Below, one piece after another: positions 44,873 through 54,066 of a DNA stretch of 64,000 nt. Position 1 is the stretch's first letter; each line of letters begins with the position of its first letter. The stretch is from JAAZKA01 sp034926225 (GTDB lineage: Bacteria > Bacillota > Clostridia > Oscillospirales > QAMX01). The stretch spans positions 43,053 through 107,052 of the forward strand of contig JAYFRF010000012.1 of NCBI GenBank assembly GCA_034926225.1, read 5' to 3'. The position numbers and the translations under genes were made by a program. The notes beneath the pieces were generated by a model that searched no databases, was not told the origin of the DNA, and worked only from the letters and a program-made list of their open reading frames with translations.

Positions 44873-46600
44873 TTACGCATTTTGCAGCTTCCGCGCTTCG
44901 TCGGCATAGCGGTTGACGCGGTCAGCGCATTCGTCGCGGTCGGCGCCGTGCAGGAGGATATAGGCGCGGATCTTCGGCTCGGTGCCGGACGGGCGGATCA
45001 GGAAGCGGGTGCCGTCGGCCATATCGAAGCCCAAGACGTTTGAATCGCGCAGGGGCATCGGCTGCTTTTCGCCGCCGAGGTTGCGGATGGTGCCGTCGAG
45101 GTAGTCGCGCACGCGCAGTGTTTGGACGCCGGCGATCGTCGCGGGCGGGTTTTCCCGCAGGCCGTCCATCAGGGCTTTCATACGGGCAAGGCCGTCGACC
45201 CCCGGGAAAATGAGGTTGACCGTCTCGTCGATATAGTAGCCGTAGCGCTCGTAGAGCCCTTCGAGCGCGTCGCAGAGCGTTAAGCCCCGGTTATGGTACC
45301 ATGCGGCCATTTCGACGAGCAGCATCGCGGCGGTGACGGCGTCCTTGTCGCGTGCGCCGTCGCCGACAAGGTAGCCGTAGCTCTCCTCGAAGGCGAGGAT
45401 GAATTTATGCGAGCCGTCAGCCTCGAATTTGCCGATCTGCTCGGCGAGAAACTTGAATCCGGTGAAAGTATCGGCGCAGAACACGCCGTTTTGCTCTGCT
45501 ATGGCGCGGGCCATTTCGGTGGTGACGATGGTCTTGACCACGGCGGCGTTTTCCGGCAGCGTTCCGCGTTCGCGCCGCGCGCGGATGAGAAAGTCGAGAA
45601 GCAGGCAGCCCGTCTGGTTGCCGGTGATGGTTTTATACTCCCCCGCCCCGTCGCGGACGACGACCCCGATACGGTCTGCGTCGGGATCGGTGCCGAGGAT
45701 CAAATCGACATCGTTTTCGCGGGCAAGGGCGATGGAGCCGGCGAAACCCTCGGGATCCTGGGGATTCGGGCTCTTGACGGTGTGGAAATCGGGATCAGGT
45801 ACGCTCTGGACGGGGTCGCAGAGGAGGTTTTTCAAGCCGATGCGGGCAAGGATTTCGGGGACAAGTTTATATCCGGTGCCGTGGAAGGGAGTATAGACGA
45901 TTTTCAAGGTATCGGCGGCGCGTTCGACCTCGTCGCGCGCGACGGACTGCGAAAGCGCGCAGGAAAGGAACGCCTCGTCGGTCTCATGGCCGAGGAAGGA
46001 GATAAGCCCAGCCTTCACGGCGTCGTCGAAGGGCATGGTTTTCGCGCCGATGAGCACGTCGACCTCGCCGATTTCACGGGAGACGACATCCGCCTCGGCG
46101 GGCGGCAGCTGCGCGCCGTCCTCCCAGTAGGCTTTGTAACCGTTATATTCCTTGGGGTTATGCGACGCGGTGATGTTGACGCCGGCGATGCAGCCGTAAT
46201 GGCGTACGGCAAACGACAGCTCGGGCGTCGGACGCATGGCGTCGAAGAGCAGGACGCGAATCCCGTTTCCCGCGAGCACCTCGGCGACGGCGCGGGCGAA
46301 TTCGGGGCTTTTATGGCGGCAGTCATAGCAAACCGCGACACCGCGCGCCCGGGTCTTTTCGCCCAGCCCCGCGATGAGGCTTGAGAGTCCCTGCGTCGCC
46401 TGACGGACGGTGTAGAGGTTCATGCGGTTTATCCCCATGCCGAGCACGCCGCGCAGCCCCGCGGTACCGAAGGCGAGCGGCGCGTAAAAGCGGTCGCGGA
46501 TGTCGCGATCCTCTCCGGCGATGGCGGCAAGCTCCGCGCGCTCGGCATCGGTCAGCGCCGGGGAGCGCAGCCATTTTTCATATTGTTCGCGATATGTCAT
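44873..46600 (-). CDS. Phospho-sugar mutase (phosphoglucomutase/phosphomannomutase)
   Basis: A 575-aa alpha-D-phosphohexomutase, the long type that interconverts glucose-1-P and glucose-6-P. It has the phosphoserine loop ITASHNPKEYNGYK, the metal-binding DPDADRIG, the sugar-specificity FEESYGYLVG and the phosphate-binding FLIRPSGTEPKIR. It supplies sugar-1-phosphate for surface polymers, consistent with the glycosyltransferase region nearby. ATG at 46600 has AAAGGAG about 10 bases upstream and its own promoter. Confidence 0.94.
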   Translation of the reverse strand: MTYREQYEKWLRSPALTDAERAELAAIAGEDRDIRDRFYAPLAFGTAGLRGVLGMGINRMNLYTVRQATQGLSSLIAGLGEKTRARGVAVCYDCRHKSPEFARAVAEVLAGNGIRVLLFDAMRPTPELSFAVRHYGCIAGVNITASHNPKEYNGYKAYWEDGAQLPPAEADVVSREIGEVDVLIGAKTMPFDDAVKAGLISFLGHETDEAFLSCALSQSVARDEVERAADTLKIVYTPFHGTGYKLVPEILARIGLKNLLCDPVQSVPDPDFHTVKSPNPQDPEGFAGSIALARENDVDLILGTDPDADRIGVVVRDGAGEYKTITGNQTGCLLLDFLIRARRERGTLPENAAVVKTIVTTEMARAIAEQNGVFCADTFTGFKFLAEQIGKFEADGSHKFILAFEESYGYLVGDGARDKDAVTAAMLLVEMAAWYHNRGLTLCDALEGLYERYGYYIDETVNLIFPGVDGLARMKALMDGLRENPPATIAGVQTLRVRDYLDGTIRNLGGEKQPMPLRDSNVLGFDMADGTRFLIRPSGTEPKIRAYILLHGADRDECADRVNRYADEARKLQNA

Positions 46601-46638
46601 AAGTGGGAATTCTCCTTTGCATCGGTCATTACTTCCTT

Positions 46639-46667
46639 AGTATACACCCAAACGACCCGATTGTAAA
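46639..46667 (-). promoter_or_regulatory. Promoter for the phospho-sugar mutase
   Basis: Minus strand: TTTACA (46667-46662), 17-base spacer, TATACT (46644-46639), about 39 bases before the start. Confidence 0.8.
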
Positions 46668-46698
46668 CGGTATTTTGCGCAGAATACGGGGCAAACCC

Positions 46699-46727
46699 TT
46701 GCGAAGACACGCGAAATGTGGTATATT
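46699..46727 (+). promoter_or_regulatory. Promoter for the Tet(M)-like GTPase gene
   Basis: TTGCGA (46699-46704), 17-base spacer, TATATT (46722-46727), 46 bases before the start at 46773. There is no room for the long attenuator leader typical of tet(M). Confidence 0.72.
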
Positions 46728-46772
46728 AGTGTTGTATACCTTTGAATAAGAATGCAAACGGAGCTTTGTTTT

Positions 46773-48722
46773 ATGACACATAAGCGCATCACCCTCGCCA
46801 TCCTTGCGCATGTAGACGCCGGGAAGACAACACTCGGCGAATGGCTGCTGTACCGCACCCGCGCGGTGCGCACCCTCGGCAGTGTCGACCGCGGCGATAC
46901 CCATCTCGACTCCGACGCCGAGGAGCGCGCGCGGGGGATTACGATCGATTCTTCGGAAGCGCGGTTTTCCTGCGGGGAGACCGATTTCACCCTGATCGAC
47001 ACGCCCGGGCATGTCGATTTCTCCGCTGAAACCGTCCGCGCGCTGGCCGTGGCGGACTGTGCCGTCCTCGTCATCAGCGCGCCGGACGGCGTGCAGGGAC
47101 ATACCCGCACGCTCGCGCACATACTCGCAAGCCTCGGCGTGCCGACGGTCGTGTTCGTCAATAAGACCGACCTCCCCTGCCCCTCCCATGCACAAACGCT
47201 TTCGGCGCTTTCATCGCTTGGCACGGCCGTCGACTTCACCGGCTTTGCCGCCGCCGTATCGCAGGGAGAGTTCCCCGAAGCCCTGCGCGATACGCTGGCG
47301 CTTGCCGACGATACGCTGCTTTCAGACTTCCTTGCCGACCGGGCGGATCCCGAACGCTGCGTGCGATCCGCGCGGGAGCTTTTTCGGGAGCGCCGTATCC
47401 TGCCGACACTGTTCGGCTCGGCGCGCGACGGAACCGGCTGCGACGCGTTGCTATTCCTGCTCGACCGACTGACGACGCCGACTTTCCGCACCGACGCGGG
47501 AGGGGTTACAGCGTCCGGCGTATGCTACAAGGTGACGCGCGACGAGCGGGGGGTCAGGCTTTGCCTGTGCCGCCTGGCTTCGGGACGCTTACATGCTCGC
47601 GAAACGGTGGACGACGCGGGCAAGATCACCGAGCTACGCGTCTTTGACGGGGCAAAGTCGGGCCCGGTGACCGAGGTAACCTCAAGCGACCTGTTCGCGG
47701 CGGCGGGACTCACGCTCCGGGCGGGAGACGCGTTCGGCGGGTATGCGCCGCGCGCGCTGCCAAATCCCGTGCCGACGCTGTCGGCACGGGTACAGTCCTC
47801 CGCGCCGGTAAGGGAAACGCTGTCCGCGTTGGGCATCTTCGCGGACGAGGAGCCTTCCATGCGGGTGCGTTTTGACGAGAGCCCGGTACAGATCCGCGTC
47901 GAGGTTTGCGGGGAGATTCAGCTTGAGGTGCTTTCCGCCCGCCTTGCTGAGCGTTTCGGGATTGCGGCGACGTTTTCGGACCCCGACGTGGTGTATCTGG
48001 AAACGCTTGGCGAGCCCGTTATCGGACGCGGACACTTCGAGCCGCTGCGGCATTACGCGGAGGTGCATCTGCGGCTGGAACCCGCGCCGCGCGGGGAGGG
48101 AATTACGTTCCGTTCAGCCGTTTCTACCGACGTACTCGCGCAGTCATGGCAAAACCTCGTGCGGACGCATGTGCTGGAGCGCTCTCCGCGCGGCGTGCTG
48201 ACCGGGTCTAGCCTAACGGATGTACGGATGACGCTTCTTGCTGCGCGCGCGCATGAGAAGCACACGGAGGGCGGCGATTTCCGGGAGGCGACTTATCGGG
48301 CGATCCGGCAGGGGCTTCTCAAAGGAAAAAGCATCCTTCTTGAGCCGTATACGGCGTTTTCCATCGATGTTCCCGTCGAATACGGCGGGAAGGTGCTGTC
48401 CGAGCTTCAAAAACGCGGCGGCGTGTGCGACTCGCCTGAAAATATGAGAAATGTACTGCGCATTTCCGGACGTGCGCCGACAAAACGGCTTGCGGGGCTT
48501 GGGCGCGACCTGCCCGCGCTCACACGCGGGCAGGCATCTACGACGCTGGCCTTCGACGGCTATGAACCGGTGAAGAACGCGGACGCCGTCGTCGCGGAAC
48601 GCGGGTATAATCCTCTACGAGACCCCGGGGAGGATGGAAACTCCGTCTTCTGTGCGCACGGCGCCGGATTCCTCGTGCCGTGGAACGAATCCGACCGGTA
48701 TATGCATCTGAAGGATGAATGA
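46773..48722 (+). CDS. Translation-factor GTPase related to Tet(M)/Tet(W) ribosomal protection proteins
   Basis: A 649-aa EF-G-like GTPase. G1 AHVDAGKTTL (12-21), switch I DAEERARGITI, G3 DTPGHVDF and G4 NKTD are intact, followed by domain II, domain III (VCGEIQLEVLSARL) and domain IV/V typical of ribosomal protection proteins. The C terminus extends into CAHGAGFLVPWNESD, an ending I recall from chromosomal 'translation factor GTPase' proteins of Clostridia rather than from Tet(M) itself. Such proteins can dislodge tetracycline from the ribosome, but resistance cannot be assumed for this divergent one. ATG at 46773 with GGAG 9 bases upstream. ybaK follows after 17 bases. Confidence 0.85.
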   Translation: MTHKRITLAILAHVDAGKTTLGEWLLYRTRAVRTLGSVDRGDTHLDSDAEERARGITIDSSEARFSCGETDFTLIDTPGHVDFSAETVRALAVADCAVLVISAPDGVQGHTRTLAHILASLGVPTVVFVNKTDLPCPSHAQTLSALSSLGTAVDFTGFAAAVSQGEFPEALRDTLALADDTLLSDFLADRADPERCVRSARELFRERRILPTLFGSARDGTGCDALLFLLDRLTTPTFRTDAGGVTASGVCYKVTRDERGVRLCLCRLASGRLHARETVDDAGKITELRVFDGAKSGPVTEVTSSDLFAAAGLTLRAGDAFGGYAPRALPNPVPTLSARVQSSAPVRETLSALGIFADEEPSMRVRFDESPVQIRVEVCGEIQLEVLSARLAERFGIAATFSDPDVVYLETLGEPVIGRGHFEPLRHYAEVHLRLEPAPRGEGITFRSAVSTDVLAQSWQNLVRTHVLERSPRGVLTGSSLTDVRMTLLAARAHEKHTEGGDFREATYRAIRQGLLKGKSILLEPYTAFSIDVPVEYGGKVLSELQKRGGVCDSPENMRNVLRISGRAPTKRLAGLGRDLPALTRGQASTTLAFDGYEPVKNADAVVAERGYNPLRDPGEDGNSVFCAHGAGFLVPWNESDRYMHLKDE

Positions 48723-48739
48723 ATCGAGGCTTATAGAAG

Positions 48740-49210
48740 ATGATTAAAACCAACGCGATGCGGCTGCTCGACGCCGCGAATATCCCGTTTACGCTTTTCG
48801 AGTACCCTTCCGACGACCCGAAGCAGACCGCCGAGGATGTTGCAAGTTATGTAAACCTACCCCCGGAGCAGGTGTTCAAGACCCTCACCGTTCGAGGGGA
48901 AAAGCAAGGAATCATGGTGTTCTGCATTCCGGCGAACGCGGCCCTGAACTTAAAGAAGGCCGCCACCGTGGCAAAGGACAAAAAGATCGAGATGCTGCCC
49001 CAAAAGGAGCTTTTAGCCGTGACCGGCTACATCCACGGCGGCTGCTCGCCCATCGGCATGAAGAAGAAATATCCCACCTACATCGATGAAACGTGCATCC
49101 TGTTCGACGAGATCACGGTCAGCGCCGGAGCGAGAGGCGCTCAATTATTAATAAAGGTAGACGACCTCGTAAGCTACGTATCAGCCACCATAGCGGATGT
49201 AATTGATTAA
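48740..49210 (+). CDS. ybaK: Cys-tRNA(Pro)/aminoacyl-tRNA deacylase, YbaK/EbsC family
   Basis: A 156-aa editing-domain protein that hydrolyses mischarged tRNA such as Cys-tRNA(Pro). It shows KTNAMRLLDAANIPF, QVFKTLTVRG (with the catalytic-site Lys), ANAALNLKKAA and GYIHGGCSPIGMKKKYPTY, all family hallmarks. The gene lies 17 bases after the Tet(M)-like GTPase and both act on translation. A weak hairpin terminator follows at 49218. Confidence 0.93.
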   Translation: MIKTNAMRLLDAANIPFTLFEYPSDDPKQTAEDVASYVNLPPEQVFKTLTVRGEKQGIMVFCIPANAALNLKKAATVAKDKKIEMLPQKELLAVTGYIHGGCSPIGMKKKYPTYIDETCILFDEITVSAGARGAQLLIKVDDLVSYVSATIADVID

Positions 49211-49217
49211 TGAAAAG

Positions 49218-49245
49218 AACTGCCACCCTGAAAAAGGATGGCAGT
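49218..49245 (+). terminator. Hairpin terminator after ybaK
   Basis: Arms AACTGCCACCC (49218-49228) and GGATGGCAGTT (49237-49247 region) pair with one mismatch around an A-rich loop, eight bases after the ybaK stop. Confidence 0.7.
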
Positions 49246-49299
49246 TTAGCATACATAGCAGTAAAACCCCCGTATAAGCGTCGCGAAGTCGACGCCCGT

Positions 49300-49416
49300 T
49301 CCGGAAGAGTTCTTAGGGGAACTTCGTTCCCCTAAGCCGGCTTTCTTTCCCTCTTTCTTTGCCGGTGCAAAGAAAGAGGCGCAGGGTGGTCTGGAGGGGT
49401 GAGAAACCCCTCCAGA
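49300..49416 (+). repeat. Three-hairpin intergenic element, copy 1 (A-B-C)
   Basis: Three consecutive stems: A, CTTAGGGGAAC (49312-49322) with GTTCCCCTAAG (49326-49336), loop 3; B, CCTCTTTCTTTGC (49350-49362) with its complement (49367-49379), loop 4; C, TCTGGAGGGGT (49390-49400) with ACCCCTCCAGA (49406-49416), loop 5. Linkers are 13 and 10 bases. It lies between the convergent ybaK and beta-propeller genes and is too complex for a plain terminator. Same architecture recurs at 60.6 and 63.9 kb. Confidence 0.88.
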
Positions 49417-49456
49417 AGGTATGAGGTAGGATAAGAAAGAGCAGAAGATGGAAAGC

Positions 49457-51700
49457 TTACAGCTTGAAAATATGCACCGAGCCAATCCGATCTGCGCCGC
49501 CGACGGCGAGATACTTCCCGTCGGGGGACGCCGCGATGGCGGTCAGAATATGACTTGCGGTGGGGCCGTCCATGTGGCCGTGGGAGTTATAGCTGATGAC
49601 ACCTAGCTGGCGAAGGCCGTTTGTGTCGTCGTAGGAGAAGATGGTACCCATATCCTCGTCGTCGCCGGCGGTGCCGTAGACGGTTTTGCCGTCGGCGGAC
49701 AGGCACAGGCAGCGTACGGGACCCAAAGGTGCGGCGTTGCCGAAGTTTTTGACATTGCCGTGACGGACGAGGGCGAACAGGCCGTCCTTCGTGCCGACGG
49801 CGGTGCGGCCGTCCGGCAGCTCAAGCGACGCCGTCGCGACCGCGAGATAGCGGCGTCCGGCGACCTCGGGCAGCTTCAGCGACGCGTCGATGTCCACGGG
49901 ACGCGGGGACGCGTTTTCACGCAGCCAGCGGTAGCGGCTGACTGTGATTTCATCGAGGGGAATGAGCATATCGAGCTTAAAGGAGAACGCGGTCGGCGGG
50001 GTGACCTCGCAGCCGTCCTGAGTATCGCGCAGCTCGAGCGCGTCGCGGAGGATGGCGCGGTAGAGCCAGACCTGCTCCGACGCGAGGGCGGCCTCCCGGG
50101 AGGGATACTTTTCCACGGAGCTCGGGGAAATCTTAAAATACCGCCGCGTTTTATCCCCGCAGATGCCGTGCAGATTCCCTTCGTCGTCCCAGAGAAGGGA
50201 GATGACCTTCGATTCGGAGATTTCCGTATGCGGTACGGCGCGCCAGAGACGAATGGGGATGACGCTTTGGATGGGGAAGGCCGTGACGGGGTTTGCGCCG
50301 GCGACCTCCTCGCCCGCCCAGGCATTGTAATGCGCGGCGGCGTCCTTGGCCTTTGCGGTTTCCTCCTCGTTCATCGCAACGGCTTCCAGCTTGCGGTTCC
50401 AGATCGGGCCGGGGCCTTTTTCGAGTGCGGCGCGGCACTTTTCAAGGTCGATCATGAAAAGGCTCTGCGTCGAAGGCTTCTCAAGCGCGTCTAAGGGCTT
50501 CGTCTGACCGATGATGAACAGCCGGTCGCGCGAGAGGTCGAGACAGGTGCAGGTTTCATGCGTCAGCGCGTACTCCTGCGTGCCGAGAATACCGGCGACC
50601 TCCGCTTTCTTGCCGGCACGGTAGTCCCACCGCATCAACAGCAGTACGTATGGCGTTTTATAGTACTCGTCCGTCGGGTGCCAGTAATGCTCCGGCTCCT
50701 GCGTATACCAGAGGACGCCGTATTTGTCCACGCCAAATTCGTTGTTGTCGTAGGTAGCGATCTCGAAATCGCTCTCAAAGTCAAACGGGCGCTTATTTCC
50801 GAGGTCGCGCGCTGTCAGCGTATCCGTATTGAACAGATACATATGATCCTGTGCGCAGCCGCAGAAGACGAATTCGTGATCGGACACGTTGTGCGCCTGC
50901 GCCATGTAGCGGTACCAGGTATTGGCGACATAGTTATACGGCTCGCCCGGCAGCCGCCAGTTCATATCCTCGAACTCCTGTGTATCCACATTGACACGCC
51001 AGAGGTAGCCCGACTTCGTCATACCGTAGATATGGCCGTCGGGGCCTAAGTGCAGGCGGTAGCAGAAGACCTCGGCGGCCTTTCCAAGGTCCTTAACGCT
51101 GCGGTCGTCGAGCGACAGACGGTAGACATGGCCGCGCATGAAGCCGATCATATAAAGCGCGTTGTACTTCGGGTCATAGGTCATGCCGTAGATCGATTCA
51201 CGCGGCGCGGGGCAGCCGAGATTTAAGGCGACGCCGGTTTTCGGGTCGTAATCAATGACATACGAGCCGGGGAAGCCGTCCCAGACGTGGTCGACATGGG
51301 CAAACGGCATCCATTCGGGCTGAAACTTGCCGCGGTCGGTGGAATGCGTCGAGGCGACGATGTGGCCGTTCGGCAGGAACGTGATGGACTCATGCAGCTT
51401 CGAATGCGGCATATGACGCTCGCGCGGCAGCGCCAGACGTTCGATCTTGACATCCACCTTCGCGGTGTCGGAATCCCAATCATAGGATACCAGCCGTGTA
51501 TGCAATCCCTTGCCCGTTTCGTCGCACGGAGCGAAATATAACACGCCCGTGTAGGGGGATACGTTCATGTCCCAGCAGGAGGGATAATGCGTATCGGCGG
51601 GATCCACGCGGACGCGGATACCGTCCTGCGGAATCAGGCGGAAAGCTTCGGGGTCTTCGTAACGTCCGAAATAGCTGGTCGTACCCTTCGGTATACTCAT
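49457..51700 (-). CDS. Large beta-propeller (WD40/YVTN-like) protein, function unknown
   Basis: A 747-aa protein with no signal peptide or membrane segment. It reads as two propeller regions: residues about 20-430 and 500-747, with repeated strands of the type YDPKYNALYMIGFMRG, LHLGPDGHIYGMTKSGYLW, LSADGKTVYGTAGD and IAASPDGKYLAVGGAD. A conserved N-terminal part (DTHYPSCWDMNVSPYTGVLYFAPCDETG) is rich in His/Asp/Cys. I do not recognise the family; related lyase- or epimerase-type propellers exist. The start at 51700 has AGAGGGA 7 bases upstream, chosen over 51724. It has its own promoter; an element with three hairpins lies downstream. Confidence 0.8.
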   Translation of the reverse strand: MSIPKGTTSYFGRYEDPEAFRLIPQDGIRVRVDPADTHYPSCWDMNVSPYTGVLYFAPCDETGKGLHTRLVSYDWDSDTAKVDVKIERLALPRERHMPHSKLHESITFLPNGHIVASTHSTDRGKFQPEWMPFAHVDHVWDGFPGSYVIDYDPKTGVALNLGCPAPRESIYGMTYDPKYNALYMIGFMRGHVYRLSLDDRSVKDLGKAAEVFCYRLHLGPDGHIYGMTKSGYLWRVNVDTQEFEDMNWRLPGEPYNYVANTWYRYMAQAHNVSDHEFVFCGCAQDHMYLFNTDTLTARDLGNKRPFDFESDFEIATYDNNEFGVDKYGVLWYTQEPEHYWHPTDEYYKTPYVLLLMRWDYRAGKKAEVAGILGTQEYALTHETCTCLDLSRDRLFIIGQTKPLDALEKPSTQSLFMIDLEKCRAALEKGPGPIWNRKLEAVAMNEEETAKAKDAAAHYNAWAGEEVAGANPVTAFPIQSVIPIRLWRAVPHTEISESKVISLLWDDEGNLHGICGDKTRRYFKISPSSVEKYPSREAALASEQVWLYRAILRDALELRDTQDGCEVTPPTAFSFKLDMLIPLDEITVSRYRWLRENASPRPVDIDASLKLPEVAGRRYLAVATASLELPDGRTAVGTKDGLFALVRHGNVKNFGNAAPLGPVRCLCLSADGKTVYGTAGDDEDMGTIFSYDDTNGLRQLGVISYNSHGHMDGPTASHILTAIAASPDGKYLAVGGADRIGSVHIFKL

Positions 51701-51781
51701 GGCGGTTCCCTCTTTCTTATTCAATCAGGGTTATGGAAGCGGCTTTGCATAGGAGGGTGATATCCTTTGGAGGACAAGCGT

Positions 51782-51810
51782 ATGGTATCACAATACAGCA
51801 TTTTTGACAA
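51782..51810 (-). promoter_or_regulatory. Promoter for the beta-propeller gene
   Basis: Minus strand: TTGTCA (51810-51805), 17-base spacer, TACCAT (51787-51782), about 81 bases before the start. Confidence 0.5.
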
Positions 51811-51871
51811 GTATATAACGGTTATTATAGGCATTTTAAGAAAGAATTCACCGGAACACTTGCCACAGGCG

Positions 51872-51884
51872 GCCAAATTTTGGC
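51872..51884. promoter_or_regulatory. Palindrome upstream of the C11 peptidase promoter
   Basis: GCCAAA-T-TTTGGC is a perfect inverted repeat ending 10 bases before the -35 element at 51895. It is placed where an activator or repressor could bind; short, so it could also be chance. Confidence 0.4.
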
Positions 51885-51894
51885 ATGAACTATA

Positions 51895-51923
51895 TTGCCG
51901 TAAAGTACGGACTGTGTTATACT
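51895..51923 (+). promoter_or_regulatory. Promoter for the C11 peptidase gene
   Basis: TTGCCG (51895-51900), 17-base spacer, TATACT (51918-51923), 53 bases before the start at 51976. Confidence 0.78.
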
Positions 51924-51975
51924 GGGAGTTAGCAAGAGACTAAAAAAATAACAGATGGGAAAGGAATTTGGCATT

Positions 51976-54012
51976 ATGTCAAAGCGTATCCTCGCAATGA
52001 TCATGGCATCGCTGCTTGCGCTGACGGTGCTGTCCGGTTGCTCCGGCGGCACACCGGAAGCTTCCGTGACTGCCTTCACGGAAGTCACAGCCACGACGGC
52101 GGCCACGGCCACTACGGCGACCACTTCGACGGCGGCGACTGCTGCGGCGACTGCCGCAGTCACTACGGCAACCACGACGGCAGCCACAGCTACAGAGTCT
52201 GCCAAGCATGGGTTGGCGGAATGGTCGGTCTTCATGTATCTGTGCGGTACCGACCTTGAGACAAACTACGGTGCGGCGACATCGAATCTGGTTGAGCTGG
52301 CCGGGGCGGGCGTGGATCCTGAGACGGTCAATTACATCATCCAGACGGGTGGCACCTCCGAATGGCAGTGCGGTTTTGCGTCGGATAAGCTGCAGCGCTA
52401 TGAGCTTGCAAACGACGACTACGCGCTCGTCGACGAGCGGGAGCTTGCCTCGATGGGTGACGGGCAGACGCTGGCGGATTTCTTGTCCTGGGGCGTTGAA
52501 AATTATCCCGCCGAGCATTATATGGTCGTATTCTGGAATCACGGCGGCGGCAGTGTCGCGGGCGTGGAGTTTGACGAGCTGTTTGAAAACGACAGCCTCG
52601 ACTTAAACGAGCTTTCCTACGGGCTTAAAGCGGCGGGCGTTACGTTCGACGTGATCGGCTTTGATACCTGCCTGATGGCGTCCCTCGAGAATGCGGCAGC
52701 GGTTGCGCCTTACGGCAATTACATGGTCGCGTCCGAGGAGACCGAGCCGGGCGGCGGCTGGGACTATGCCGTATGGCCCGCGTACCTCTCGGAGATTCCA
52801 GACTGCACCGACTATGAGCTGGGTACGGTGATCTGCGATTCCTACATGGCCAAGTGCGAGATACAGGAGACCGCCGCGATGGCGACGTTGTCCGTGATCG
52901 ACCTGACGGCGGTCGGCGCCCTTACCGAGAGCTTTGACGCGATGGCGTACGAGATGGAGACGCTGACGACGGATATCGACTCGCTGGTCGCCTTTGTCCA
53001 AAGCTCGACGCGTGCGGAGAACTACGGCGGCAACACGGAAACCGACGGCTATACGAACATGATCGACCTCGGCGACCTGATTCTCGAGACGCAGGACGTT
53101 TTGCCGGAGACCGCCGACGCTACGATCGACGCGCTGTTCAACACGGTGGTCTATCAGGTCAAGGGTGAAAACCGCGCGTATGCCAACGGCCTGTCCGTTT
53201 TCTATCCTTTAGGCGTTTCAAGCGACATCTGTGACACCTACGCCGAGATCGCGACGAGCGAGAACTATCTGCGCTTCATCGAAGCGGTGATCCCGGACTG
53301 GACGGCGCCGGACTGGGTCGCGCCGAGCGATCTGGAATCCGCGAACGCGGACGATTACAATGTCGTGCTCGAAACCACGCTGGACGAAGAGGCTTACTTT
53401 ACCGTAGAGGTTACGGAGAGCTGGGAATGCGTCGAGAGCGTCCTGTTCAGCCTCTACTACATGGATTACGACTCCGATATGTACATCCACCTCGGTACGG
53501 ACGACGATATGTATGCCGACTGGGACAATTACATTTTCAAGGACAACTTCCGCGGCGTTTGGATAACGCTGGACGGCTGCTACTGCGCGCCGAAGCTGAT
53601 CGCGCAGGAGGACGCGTATAACCTGTATTCCATCCCGGTGATGCTGAACGGCAGCCGCACGAACCTCCGCGCGGTGTATGTCTGGGAGGACGAGTGCTAT
53701 TATCTCCTCGGCGCGTATGACGGGCTGGACACCGACACCGGCATGGCGGCGCGTGAAGTCCGCCAGATCGCGGACGGTGACGTGGTGGAGCCGATCTTCT
53801 CCTTCATCGACAGCGAGACCGGCGAAACGTCGGAGGCGACGCTGAATGCGATCACGGTCTCGGGGGCTTTGGCCATCGAGGAATCCCCGCTTGTCGACGG
53901 CGATTACCTCTATCAGTACGAGGTCTCCGACGCGTTTGGCCGTACGACATACTCCGACACGGCGATTATGGAGTGCGCCGGCGGCGAGATTACCGTTTAT
54001 ATCGGCGAGTAA
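51976..54012 (+). CDS. Clostripain-family (C11) cysteine peptidase lipoprotein
   Basis: A 678-aa secreted, lipid-anchored protein. The signal peptide ends in lipobox LSGC (Cys about 22), followed by a 50-residue Thr/Ala-rich spacer, then a C11 peptidase domain with catalytic His189 in VFWNHGGGS and Cys232 in GFDTCLMAS; such enzymes cleave after Arg or Lys. A beta-rich C-terminal domain (about residues 450-678, many Asp/Tyr) follows. ATG at 51976 with AAGGA 10 bases upstream is preferred to 51955, which lacks a site. It has its own promoter and a terminator shared with the convergent thioesterase gene. Confidence 0.9.
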   Translation: MSKRILAMIMASLLALTVLSGCSGGTPEASVTAFTEVTATTAATATTATTSTAATAAATAAVTTATTTAATATESAKHGLAEWSVFMYLCGTDLETNYGAATSNLVELAGAGVDPETVNYIIQTGGTSEWQCGFASDKLQRYELANDDYALVDERELASMGDGQTLADFLSWGVENYPAEHYMVVFWNHGGGSVAGVEFDELFENDSLDLNELSYGLKAAGVTFDVIGFDTCLMASLENAAAVAPYGNYMVASEETEPGGGWDYAVWPAYLSEIPDCTDYELGTVICDSYMAKCEIQETAAMATLSVIDLTAVGALTESFDAMAYEMETLTTDIDSLVAFVQSSTRAENYGGNTETDGYTNMIDLGDLILETQDVLPETADATIDALFNTVVYQVKGENRAYANGLSVFYPLGVSSDICDTYAEIATSENYLRFIEAVIPDWTAPDWVAPSDLESANADDYNVVLETTLDEEAYFTVEVTESWECVESVLFSLYYMDYDSDMYIHLGTDDDMYADWDNYIFKDNFRGVWITLDGCYCAPKLIAQEDAYNLYSIPVMLNGSRTNLRAVYVWEDECYYLLGAYDGLDTDTGMAAREVRQIADGDVVEPIFSFIDSETGETSEATLNAITVSGALAIEESPLVDGDYLYQYEVSDAFGRTTYSDTAIMECAGGEITVYIGE

Positions 54013-54018
54013 CCGTAT

Positions 54019-54062
54019 AAAAACTCCCCTTGCTTTAATTACGAAAGCAAGGGGGAGTTTTT
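54019..54062. terminator. Bidirectional terminator
   Basis: AAAAACTCCCCTTGCTTT (54019-54036) pairs with AAAGCAAGGGGGAGTTTTT (54044-54062) with a single bulged G. The A and T flanks let it serve both the C11 peptidase and the convergent thioesterase gene. Confidence 0.92.
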
Positions 54063-54066
54063 ACTG

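Noticed and set aside
51825..52235. Minus-strand frame encoding Val/Ala repeats
   Set aside because: It is the antisense of the Thr/Ala-rich spacer of the C11 peptidase lipoprotein.
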